In this document: one piece after another, positions 1 through 5,344 of the stretch | Layout: every line of letters begins with the position of its first letter | Numbering within the stretch: the stretch's first letter is position 1 | Assembly: GCA_030040055.1 (NCBI GenBank) | Contig: JASHUK010000066.1 | Span: 1 to 8,521 of the forward strand | From: Nitrososphaerales archaeon | GTDB lineage: Archaea; Thermoproteota; Nitrososphaeria; Nitrososphaerales; Gagatemarchaeaceae | Length of the DNA stretch: 8,521 bases | Direction: 5' to 3' | Position numbers and translations under genes: made by a program | Notes under the pieces: generated by a model | What the model was told of the DNA's origin: nothing | Database searches by the model: none | What the model saw: the letters and a program-made list of their open reading frames with translations, nothing else

Positions 1-4
1 ACCT

Positions 5-9
5 AGGAG
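5..9 (+). promoter_or_regulatory. Shine-Dalgarno-like site of the HExxH gene
   Basis: AGGAG lies 9 bases before the ATG at 19, a normal spacing for base-pairing with the 16S rRNA 3' end. It favours the ATG at 19 over the in-frame ATG at 28. An in-frame TAG at 4-6 overlaps it and blocks any start further upstream. Confidence 0.5.
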
Positions 10-18
10 TACGGGCAG

Positions 19-507
19 ATGGGGGTGATGTTCGCCAGGGTCATCCCCGCCGAGGCCGCCGGGGGAGTGTCGATACTGGTCCAGTTCTCGGCCGCGCTGG
101 TCGCCTTCGGGACCAAGGGGACGGTAGAAGCGGTCGCGGCCCACGAGTTCACGCACTACGTCGACCTCGTAAGGAGGCTCAGCACGAAGAACGTCCTGAG
201 CGACGAAACGGAGGAGTCGCTCTACGGGATGGCCGTGACCGACCCCGGACGGACCGTCCCCCCCAAGCTGATCTTCGCCGACAAGGCGCTGGTCTCGCTC
301 GTCAGCCGGAAGTTCAAGGACGTGCTGGCGGACCCGTCGCTCAACAAGAAGGTCGAGCAGGAGTGGGTGGCGAAGGGGCTCCCGGTCAGGTGGGTCGACC
401 CCTCCGAGACGGTCGCCAGGATTAGGATGGGGTCGGTGGCGGCGGCCAGGTTCGACCCGCGCGTGCTCGAGAAGGTCGCGTCGATAGAACGGAAGCTGGA
501 AAGATGA
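19..507 (+). CDS. HExxH-motif protein, putative zinc metallopeptidase
   Basis: I do not recognise the exact family of this 162-residue protein. Its clear mark is HEFTH at residues 42-46, the HExxH zinc-binding and catalytic motif of zincin peptidases, in a helix-like context (AVAAHEFTHYVDLVRRL). A run of acids follows (ETEE, about 63-66). A glutamate 19 or 20 residues after the second histidine would suit a third zinc ligand of the gluzincin type; this is inference. The segment before the motif (about 17-31) is hydrophobic and looks like a beta-strand rather than a signal peptide, so the protein is probably cytosolic. The C-terminal half is charged with no recognisable domain. Little sequence precedes the motif, and an in-frame stop sits 15 bases before the start, so a shortened N-terminus is possible. 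Its TGA overlaps the next gene's ATG (ATGA), so the two are probably cotranscribed and translationally coupled. The reading frame is certain; peptidase activity is plausible only. Confidence 0.7.
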   Translation: MGVMFARVIPAEAAGGVSILVQFSAALVAFGTKGTVEAVAAHEFTHYVDLVRRLSTKNVLSDETEESLYGMAVTDPGRTVPPKLIFADKALVSLVSRKFKDVLADPSLNKKVEQEWVAKGLPVRWVDPSETVARIRMGSVAAARFDPRVLEKVASIERKLER

Positions 508-2135
508 CGCTGTCGCAGCAGGAGAAGGAAACCCTCTCGAAGGTGGCCTCCTCCGTCGCGGGCCCGCAGGGAGCGGTGGCGGCGTGCGTGTACGGCTCCC
601 AGGTGGCGGGATACGCGCGGGAGGACTCCGACTACGACCTGATCGTGGTGGCGAAGCGCATCCGGGAGGGGATAAGGTACAGGTACCTCGAGGAGCCCGT
701 CCCGTCGTCGTCCCTCGTGATCAGCGAGGGGCTGCTCAGGGGCGACGCCAGGTCGTCGTACCTGGGGGAGTTCGTGGTGGGCAGGCTGCTCAACGTCTAC
801 GAGCCCCTCTCGAACCCTGGTCTGTTCAGGGAGGTGGAGGTCGATTACAAGAGGAGGGTCGCGGCCGAAGCGCTCCTGGAGCTCTCTTCGGACTACGGCG
901 AGTTCTCCTCCCACCTGAGGGTGCCGTACGAGTACTTCCTGTTCGACAAGCTGAAGAAGAGGGCGATGGTCTATCCCCCGGCGCTCTACAGCTACGCGCA
1001 GACCTACGGCGGCCCTCAGGGGGAGAAGAACGCGGCCGCGTCCGCGGAGGGGTTCGCGGCCGCCGCGCAGGCCCTCGCAGACAGGGGGCTCGTGGTCCAA
1101 GGGGACGGGTGGCTGAGGATAGTCGCGGAGCGGCTCCGCGGTGACGCGTTCACGAGGGTTCAGTCGCTCTTCTCGCTGACCAAGCGGGGGGTCACCCAGT
1201 ACGCGGTCCACGGCTACGCCGGCAGGGTGGGGCTCTCGGTGTTCCGGAAGGAGGCCCAGTCCAAGCTCAGGCGGATGAGGGAGAAGCCCTCCCCGCCGGA
1301 AGCCCTCGAGCGACCGAGGTCGCTCCTGATGCTGGAGCAGGGGCGGGTCATTCCGGACGCCACCAGGCTGGAGAAGGACCTGGCGCGGTTCCTCGGGTTC
1401 GCCAACTACGCGACGACGGAGAAGGACCTCGGGGAGGCCTACTCCACGACTAGGGTGTTGACCTTCCGGGCAGGGGCGAGGGAGACGTCCGTAGTGGTGA
1501 AGAACTTCTCCGATGTCAGGTCGCTGAAATGGGCTCTCCTGGGCGTCTGGGCGGCGAGCGCGAACAAGTTCAGCATGTCCCCGATGGCCAGGCTGGAAAG
1601 GGAATACGCCACCACGCTGAAGCTCGAGTCCGTGGGGATCCTGGTGCCGAAGGTCGTCGCGGTCGCCCCCGACGAGAGGGTCCTCGTCAAGGACTTCGTG
1701 GTGGGGCCGACCCTCTCCAGGATCATCGACGGCATGTTCCGCGGCGAGGATGGGGGCGAAAAGGAGGTGGGCTCCTACGGGGGGCTGATGGCGCGGACCC
1801 ACGGGGTCGGCGTGGCCCTCGGGGACGCGAAGGCGAGCAACGTGATAGTCTCCGAGGAAGGGCTGTTCCTCACTGACCTGGAACAGGCCCTGCAGGGCGG
1901 GGACAAGGCGTGGGACGTGGCCGAGTTCCTGTACTACACGGCCAAGCTGTCGACCAAGGAGGGGCCGATGAGGAGGGTGGTCAGGTCGTTCCTTTCTTCG
2001 TACGTCGCATCCGGCGAGAGGGGGGTGATCGCGAGGGCTGCTGGCTCCAAGTACTTCAGGCCCTTCCAGCCGTTCCTGGCTCCGGGGATGTCCCGGATGC
2101 TGAAGGAAGAGCTGTCAGCCTTTTCTCGGCCCTGA
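504..2135 (+). CDS. Nucleotidyltransferase / Bud32-like kinase fusion protein
   Basis: This 543-residue protein appears to have three parts. Residues about 25-110 are a pol-beta-type (MNT-like) nucleotidyltransferase: GS at 31-32, then DSDYDL at 41-46, where D43 and D45 are the metal-binding DxD pair. Residues about 140-225 look like a winged helix, ending in a wing-like ALADRGLVVQGDGWLRI. Residues about 313-543 match the Bud32/RIO-type atypical kinase pattern: lysine K333 in VVVKNF, RE at 366-367, VPKVVAV, H433 eight residues before catalytic D441 in GDAKASN with N446 as metal ligand, then TDLE (D458) in place of DFG, then DKAWD (467-471), resembling the Bud32 DKAVD segment. Bud32 is the kinase/ATPase of the KEOPS complex that makes tRNA t6A, and is normally about 200-230 residues without an N-terminal nucleotidyltransferase. 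Whether this is the organism's KEOPS Bud32 or a paralogue cannot be told here. The start ATG overlaps the upstream stop; the 3' end overlaps the convergent S27ae gene by 21 bases. Confidence 0.85.
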   Translation: MTLSQQEKETLSKVASSVAGPQGAVAACVYGSQVAGYAREDSDYDLIVVAKRIREGIRYRYLEEPVPSSSLVISEGLLRGDARSSYLGEFVVGRLLNVYEPLSNPGLFREVEVDYKRRVAAEALLELSSDYGEFSSHLRVPYEYFLFDKLKKRAMVYPPALYSYAQTYGGPQGEKNAAASAEGFAAAAQALADRGLVVQGDGWLRIVAERLRGDAFTRVQSLFSLTKRGVTQYAVHGYAGRVGLSVFRKEAQSKLRRMREKPSPPEALERPRSLLMLEQGRVIPDATRLEKDLARFLGFANYATTEKDLGEAYSTTRVLTFRAGARETSVVVKNFSDVRSLKWALLGVWAASANKFSMSPMARLEREYATTLKLESVGILVPKVVAVAPDERVLVKDFVVGPTLSRIIDGMFRGEDGGEKEVGSYGGLMARTHGVGVALGDAKASNVIVSEEGLFLTDLEQALQGGDKAWDVAEFLYYTAKLSTKEGPMRRVVRSFLSSYVASGERGVIARAAGSKYFRPFQPFLAPGMSRMLKEELSAFSRP

Positions 2136-2393
2136 AACGTAGGTGGTGTAGCCGCAGTTCCCGCAGGTCAGCCTGTCACCGTGCTCGGCCATGAAGTAGC
2201 CCTTGCCGCAGCGCTGGCACTCCTTCCTGAGCCTGGAGAGCGAGTTCCCGTCCACCTTGTAGAGCTTGTGGACCTGGATCCTCCTCTTCGGGGCCCTCGG
2301 CTTCTCCTTCTTCTCCGGCTTCTTCTCCTCGGCCGCCGGGGCCGGGGTCGCTGGCGGTGCGGCTGGCTGCGGGGCCGCCGGCGCCTTGGACAT
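2115..2393 (-). CDS. rps27ae: Small-subunit ribosomal protein S27ae (eS31)
   Basis: This 92-residue protein belongs to the 30S ribosomal subunit. The core (about 36-92) carries the full zinc finger: C59, C62, C77 and C80, in ECQRCGKGYFMAEHGDRLTCGNCG, with the family's FMAEHGDRLTCG block intact. The first 35 residues are an Ala/Pro-rich stretch followed by a Lys/Glu-rich stretch, making it clearly longer than compact archaeal homologues of about 50-65 residues. In eukaryotes this position is occupied by fused ubiquitin; here there is no folded domain, and the tail may contact rRNA (inference). The ATG at 2393 is preferred over longer in-frame starts because it lies two bases after the S24e stop and has a GGAGG site 10 bases upstream. 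It is cotranscribed with S24e, and its stop overlaps the convergent plus-strand gene. Confidence 0.96.
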   Translation of the reverse strand: MSKAPAAPQPAAPPATPAPAAEEKKPEKKEKPRAPKRRIQVHKLYKVDGNSLSRLRKECQRCGKGYFMAEHGDRLTCGNCGYTTYVSGPRKG

Positions 2394-2395
2394 CG

Positions 2396-2740
2396 CTACT
2401 TCGCCTCCGCGGCCGGTGCTGCCGGGGCCGCGGCCTTCTTGCGCTCCTGCTTGAGCTTCTCCCTCTCCTCCTTCGACATCGCCCTGACCCCGAGGTAGCG
2501 GGGGTGCGTCCGTCCCCTGGCGTCGCTGGAAGAGTACACGTGAAGGCGGCATATCACGTCCGTGGTCCCTGAGTGAGGCTCGAGCCCGACGAGGCCGATC
2601 AGCTCCGCGGGGACCCCCAGCTCCGTCGCCGCCGCCGCTATGGCCTCGGCGCGGGAGATCTTCCCGGCCTTCCCCTCGATCACGAGCTCGAAGTACGTCC
2701 GCTCGAGGAGCTTCGACTCAGACTTCTTCCTCACCTGCAA
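2396..2740 (-). CDS. rps24e: Small-subunit ribosomal protein S24e
   Basis: This protein of up to 114 residues is the archaeal/eukaryotic ribosomal protein eS24 of the 30S subunit. Recognition rests on the beta-strand opening (RTYFELVIEGKAGKISRAEAI), the central ELGVPAELIGLVGLEPHSGTTDV, and the family signature region RLHVYSS followed by RYLGVRAM. The last 25 residues are a charged Lys/Glu helix and then an Ala/Pro tail (AAAPAAPAAEAK), an extension beyond the compact fold. No ATG is available: an in-frame TGA lies just upstream, leaving TTG at 2740 or GTG at 2734. The TATA-like element centred near 2769 lies about 29 bases before the TTG, the spacing also seen before aIF2 gamma, so TTG at 2740 with a leaderless mRNA is preferred. 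S27ae follows after 2 bases. Confidence 0.95.
   Translation of the reverse strand: MQVRKKSESKLLERTYFELVIEGKAGKISRAEAIAAAATELGVPAELIGLVGLEPHSGTTDVICRLHVYSSSDARGRTHPRYLGVRAMSKEEREKLKQERKKAAAPAAPAAEAK
2404..2408 (-). promoter_or_regulatory. Shine-Dalgarno site of S27ae
   Basis: On the minus strand this reads GGAGG, within GGAGGCGA, 10 bases before the ATG at 2393. It lies inside the end of the S24e coding region. It decides the start of S27ae against the longer in-frame opening that reaches to 2552. Confidence 0.65.
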
Positions 2741-2761
2741 GGCGGGTCACCCCGCCCCCCC

Positions 2762-2777
2762 GAGGATATTAATCCTC
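2762..2777 (-). promoter_or_regulatory. Palindromic TATA-like promoter of S24e-S27ae
   Basis: The only AT-rich patch between the dephospho-CoA kinase stop and S24e reads GAGGATTAATATCCTC on the minus strand. The ATTAATAT core is a plausible archaeal TATA box centred about 29 bases before the TTG start. It lies within a perfect inverted repeat of 6-base arms (GAGGAT/ATCCTC) around 4 bases, which could also fold as a small hairpin in read-through RNA. Promoter function is inferred from position and composition. Confidence 0.55.
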
Positions 2778-2783
2778 CGAGGC

Positions 2784-3305
2784 TCAGCCGATCTCCACTA
2801 TCCCCATCTCGGCCAGGAGGGCCCTGTTCCTGGCCTTCTGCGCCGACCCGACCGGGACCTCCACTATGCCCTCCCCGGGCTGCCCGTAGAAGAGAACGGC
2901 GGACAGTGGCGACAGGGCGATGGCCGGGATCGCGAGCAGGTCCTCTTCGCCGCGGACGGACACCCTCACCGGCTTGGACCCGGCGAACGCCTCGCGCAGC
3001 CCCGCGATCGCCTCCTGCGTTATCGTGCCCGCGGGGTTGTCGACCTGGATGAGACGGGAGTACGGGGCGTCCGGGGGGGCCCTCTCCTTCCTGTTCTCCC
3101 GGCCGTCTACCACCTGCACGTCCGGAGTCCGGCCGGCCTTCGACACGGTCTCGGTGACCCTGTCCCCGACGGTGATGACCATCGGCGGGGCCCTGATGGC
3201 CGCCGCGAACTCGGGGCCGGCAATCTGCGGGGGAGCGTAGAGCCTCCCAAGAGGCTTGGCGAGGCCTTCCCTCATGTGCTCGGGAAGCGCGTAGGTCCGG
3301 CCCAT
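2784..3305 (-). CDS. GTP-dependent dephospho-CoA kinase (DUF359 family)
   Basis: This 173-residue protein is the archaeal enzyme for the last step of coenzyme A synthesis, phosphorylating dephospho-CoA with GTP; it is unrelated to bacterial CoaE. The family blocks are all present in order: PLGRLY (18-23), VGDRVT (46-51), PDVQVVDGRENR (61-72), NPAGTIT (90-96), GEEDLLAIP (119-127) and YGQPGEGIV (140-148). The acidic residues in the VGD, VVD and GEED blocks are those expected to act in catalysis and metal/GTP binding. Length is normal for the family, with no signal peptide, so the enzyme is cytosolic. The ATG start lies 4 bases after the Spt4 stop, indicating an Rpo7-Spt4-kinase operon; AAGGT about 13 bases upstream is only a weak ribosome-binding site. 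The same gene is found in this neighbourhood in many archaea. Confidence 0.92.
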   Translation of the reverse strand: MGRTYALPEHMREGLAKPLGRLYAPPQIAGPEFAAAIRAPPMVITVGDRVTETVSKAGRTPDVQVVDGRENRKERAPPDAPYSRLIQVDNPAGTITQEAIAGLREAFAGSKPVRVSVRGEEDLLAIPAIALSPLSAVLFYGQPGEGIVEVPVGSAQKARNRALLAEMGIVEIG

Positions 3306-3309
3306 CGCG

Positions 3310-3495
3310 CTAGCTTACCTTGAGGGCGTACCTGCCTGGCTGGGTTATCCCGAGGGTCTTCGCGACCTGCGACTTCTCAGGGGATATCACGACTATCAGC
3401 CCGGACCACTCCCCGCTGAGCTCGGTGGAGCCGTCCCTCGGGCACGCCTTCTCGGTCGTCAGCGTCTTGCACTTCCTGCAGGCCTGCTCTCTCAT
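3310..3495 (-). CDS. spt4: Transcription elongation factor Spt4 (RpoE'')
   Basis: This 61-residue protein is the small zinc-binding partner of Spt5; together they clamp onto RNA polymerase and promote elongation. Visible are CRKC (C6, C9) near the N-terminus, ACPRDG (C18), the core strand GEWSGLIVVISPEKSQVAKTLGI, and the ending PGRYALKVS, all typical of archaeal Spt4. The usual fourth zinc cysteine (CPxCG) is aspartate here (D21), so the ligand set is C-x2-C-x8-C-x2-D. The ATG at 3495 is chosen because it gives the standard N-terminus just before CRKC, lies 5 bases after the Rpo7 stop, and has a Shine-Dalgarno site (3505-3509). The longer in-frame opening to 3597 would overlap Rpo7. Confidence 0.95.
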   Translation of the reverse strand: MREQACRKCKTLTTEKACPRDGSTELSGEWSGLIVVISPEKSQVAKTLGITQPGRYALKVS

Positions 3496-3500
3496 CCGCG

Positions 3501-4085
3501 TCAGCTCCCGGCCCTTGTCTCGGCCTTCTTCTGCTTCGCAGCCTTCGCGACCTCCTCGTCTATCCACTCGAAGGCGCCGAGGAAGGGCTGCCTGCACGTG
3601 ACCCCTATCTTCCCCATGGATATCCCGCGGCCCAGGCTGACCGCGGTAATCCTGACCCTCACCTTGCTCCCCACCTTCAGGGAGCGCTTCGTCTGCGAGG
3701 CGTTGATGATCCCTGACTTCACGTCGCTCGTCAGGTAGTCGTCCATGATCTGGCTGAGGTGGAGGAGGGCGTCAGCCGGCCCTATCCTGACGAACGCGCC
3801 GAAGTCCGTGACCTCGACGATCTCCCCCTCGACCAGCTCCTGCCTCAGGGGGAAGAACGACAGGACTTCGAACTTCACGCGGTGGTACGTCGCGCCGTCC
3901 CCCGCTATGATCTTGCCGACCTTGTCGACGTCGACCTTCGTCACGAGCACCACGTACCCGTAGTCGGGGTTGATCGTGCTCTCGTACTTGAGCTTCAGGA
4001 GGTCGAGGGCGACCTTCTCAAGAGGCGACCCGAACTTGTCGGGGGGGACGCGGACTACGTCCTCTAGGTTCACAAGCTCGAACAA
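3501..4085 (-). CDS. rpo7: DNA-directed RNA polymerase subunit Rpo7 (RpoE')
   Basis: This 194-residue protein is the archaeal counterpart of eukaryotic Rpb7. With Rpo4 it forms the polymerase stalk, which aids open-complex formation and binds emerging RNA. Residues 1 to about 80 form the tip domain (LEDVVRVPPDKFG, then GYVVLVTKVD and IIAGDGATYHRVKFEVL). Residues about 82-165 form an S1/OB fold (GEIVEVTDFGAFVRIGPADALLHLSQIMDDY, then LKVGSKVRVRITAVS). The end includes the conserved-looking MGKIGVTCRQPFLGAFEWI and a Lys/Ala tail. The start is TTG at 4085: it places the first residue where homologues begin, and no ATG or GTG is available nearby. A TATA-like element lies about 34 bases upstream, so this gene probably heads a transcription unit with spt4 and the dephospho-CoA kinase. 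Confidence 0.96.
   Translation of the reverse strand: MFELVNLEDVVRVPPDKFGSPLEKVALDLLKLKYESTINPDYGYVVLVTKVDVDKVGKIIAGDGATYHRVKFEVLSFFPLRQELVEGEIVEVTDFGAFVRIGPADALLHLSQIMDDYLTSDVKSGIINASQTKRSLKVGSKVRVRITAVSLGRGISMGKIGVTCRQPFLGAFEWIDEEVAKAAKQKKAETRAGS
3505..3509 (-). promoter_or_regulatory. Shine-Dalgarno site of spt4
   Basis: GGGAG on the minus strand lies 9 bases before the ATG at 3495, within the last codons of Rpo7. It supports the short 61-residue start and coupling of spt4 to rpo7. Confidence 0.55.
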
Positions 4086-4114
4086 GTAAGTTGCGGTCGC
4101 CCCTTTCGGGCGAA

Positions 4115-4127
4115 CGTATATCCATAT
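4115..4127 (-). promoter_or_regulatory. TATA-like promoter element of rpo7
   Basis: On the minus strand this AT-rich patch reads ATATGGATATACG, in an otherwise GC-rich 76-base gap between nadE and rpo7. The TATAC core is centred about 34 bases before the TTG start, leaving room for only a very short leader. A small inverted repeat (CGCCC/GGGCG, 4098-4112) lies between it and the start. Function is inferred from position. Confidence 0.45.
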
Positions 4128-4161
4128 CGGTCTGTTTCGTCGCTCAAGGAGGCGGTCAGCC

Positions 4162-4935
4162 CTAGGGGAGGGGCGGTCCTGCCCTCTTGTGGGCCGACTT
4201 CCGGATCATCCTGAGGACGTCGTCGACTACTTCCTCCGCCACGCCGGCCGCCCTCGCGACCGACGAAGGGGTCTTCTTCAGGTCGAGCAGGCCGTGCAGG
4301 ACCAGGTCGAGCCTGTCGTAGTCGACAGGTATCTCGTCGATAGCCCTGTGCCCGGGCCAGAGGCGGGGAGACGACGGCTTCTCAGAGACACGCTTCGGCA
4401 AGCCGAGGTACTCCGCCAGCGCCCGCACCTGCGTCTTGTAGAGCCTTCCGATGGGGAGGAAGTCTACCGCACCGTCGCCGAACTTCGTGAAGAAGCCGAT
4501 CTCCAGCTCGGACCTGTCGCCGGTCCCCGCCACAAGGAGTCGCTCGGCGTTCGCGACGTAGTACAGCACGAGCATGCGGGCCCTGGCCTGCGCGTTCGCC
4601 CTGGCCATCTTCGTCCCCTCTACGGGAACCGCAGACGTGAGCGCACGGACTATCGGGTCGACCTCGACGGTCAGCTTCCTTACGCCAAGGATCGACGCCA
4701 GGCCCGCCGCGTCCCTCATGTCCGTCGCAGGGGTGCTCGACGAGGGCATCAGCGCCGCCGTCACCCTTTCGGGCCCGAGGGCCCTGGAACAGAGCGCGCA
4801 GACCACGGAGCTGTCGACCCCCCCGCTCAGCCCGACGACCACTCCCGCGGCCTTCGCTCTGTCGACCGTCTTCGCGATGAAGGCCGTCAGCCTCTTCGCT
4901 TCCGACGCCGGATCGAGCGCCAGCTGGCCGCCCAA
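4162..4935 (-). CDS. nadE: NAD synthetase, ammonia-type
   Basis: This 257-residue protein makes NAD+ from deamido-NAD+, ATP and ammonia, the last step of NAD synthesis. The N-type ATP pyrophosphatase signature SGGVDSS is at 37-43. NAQARARM (114-121), AGTGDRSELEIGFFTKFGDG (136-155), and PIGRLYKTQVRALAEYLGLP (161-180) are the family's substrate-binding blocks, followed by PSSPRLWPGH and DEIPVDYDRLD. It lacks a glutaminase domain, so it is the short NH3-dependent form common in archaea. The start is TTG at 4935, with a weak G-rich stretch just upstream and a poor TATA-like patch near 4958-4964. The PIN gene ends 43 bases upstream. Its placement inside a translation/transcription cluster is unusual. 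Confidence 0.95.
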   Translation of the reverse strand: MGGQLALDPASEAKRLTAFIAKTVDRAKAAGVVVGLSGGVDSSVVCALCSRALGPERVTAALMPSSSTPATDMRDAAGLASILGVRKLTVEVDPIVRALTSAVPVEGTKMARANAQARARMLVLYYVANAERLLVAGTGDRSELEIGFFTKFGDGAVDFLPIGRLYKTQVRALAEYLGLPKRVSEKPSSPRLWPGHRAIDEIPVDYDRLDLVLHGLLDLKKTPSSVARAAGVAEEVVDDVLRMIRKSAHKRAGPPLP

Positions 4936-4978
4936 GAACGCCCCCCTTCCGCTCCCGACTAATCCGTCTTTTCTTCGC

Positions 4979-5344
4979 CTAGAGGAGGGCGACCCTGCCG
5001 CTCCTGAGGCCTATCACCTGGACCCCCGACGCCCTGAGGGCACCCGCCATCCCCCTGTCGACCGTGGCCACCGCGGCTGCGCTTCTCCCGGCCGAGGCGA
5101 CTTCGTCGTCAACCGAGGCCGACCCGCAGGGCTCCGTCCGGAATCCCTTCGACAGCTCGAGCCCCACCCTCGCGTACCTCGCCCTCCTTCCCCGCCCTGA
5201 AGAGAGTGCGGCTAGCTCCGCCCTGACGCAGTCCAGCATGACCGGCTCGAACCTCCCCATGAGGAGCTGTACCTCTCCCATCCAGTCCGACGGCTTCTCC
5301 GCGACCGCCATCAGGAAGCTGCTGTCGAATACGACCTTCTTCAA
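4979..5344 (-). CDS. PIN-domain protein, probable RNase (Fcf1/VapC-like)
   Basis: This 121-residue protein is a single PIN domain, a metal-dependent RNase fold. The acidic active-site set is visible: D7 in VVFDSSFLM, E43 in CVRAEL, D79/D80 in SVDDEV, and D96 in VATVDRGMAGAL, followed by the usual GVQVIGLRSGRV end. No antitoxin gene is adjacent, which argues against a VapC toxin. In many archaea a PIN gene of this kind follows aIF2 gamma and resembles eukaryotic Fcf1/Utp24, which cuts pre-rRNA; a role in rRNA processing is therefore likely but inferred. The start is TTG at 5344, immediately after the aIF2 gamma TGA with no gap, so the two are cotranscribed and probably translationally coupled. 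No ATG lies near the expected N-terminus. Confidence 0.87.
   Translation of the reverse strand: MKKVVFDSSFLMAVAEKPSDWMGEVQLLMGRFEPVMLDCVRAELAALSSGRGRRARYARVGLELSKGFRTEPCGSASVDDEVASAGRSAAAVATVDRGMAGALRASGVQVIGLRSGRVALL

Noticed and set aside
222..1802. 526-codon open frame on the minus strand opposite the fusion kinase gene
   Set aside because: It is low-complexity, rich in Arg, Pro, Gly and His, and has no recognisable motif. It runs antisense to a gene with clear domain motifs; such long shadows are expected in GC-rich DNA.
2115..2552. Longer 145-residue S27ae starting at 2552
   Set aside because: The extra 53 residues lie inside S24e in another frame and look like shadow sequence; the ATG at 2393 has a good Shine-Dalgarno site and a 2-base gap to S24e.
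3310..3597. Longer 95-residue Spt4
   Set aside because: The extra N-terminus overlaps the end of Rpo7 out of frame and is not Spt4-like; the 61-residue form matches the family.
4189..4962. 257-codon plus-strand frame opposite nadE
   Set aside because: It mirrors nadE almost exactly and is Arg/Asp/Pro-rich with no motif: a GC-driven antisense shadow.
4979..5344. PIN gene as a VapC toxin of a toxin-antitoxin pair
   Set aside because: No small antitoxin gene is adjacent; it abuts aIF2 gamma directly, which fits the housekeeping Fcf1-like PIN position in archaea.
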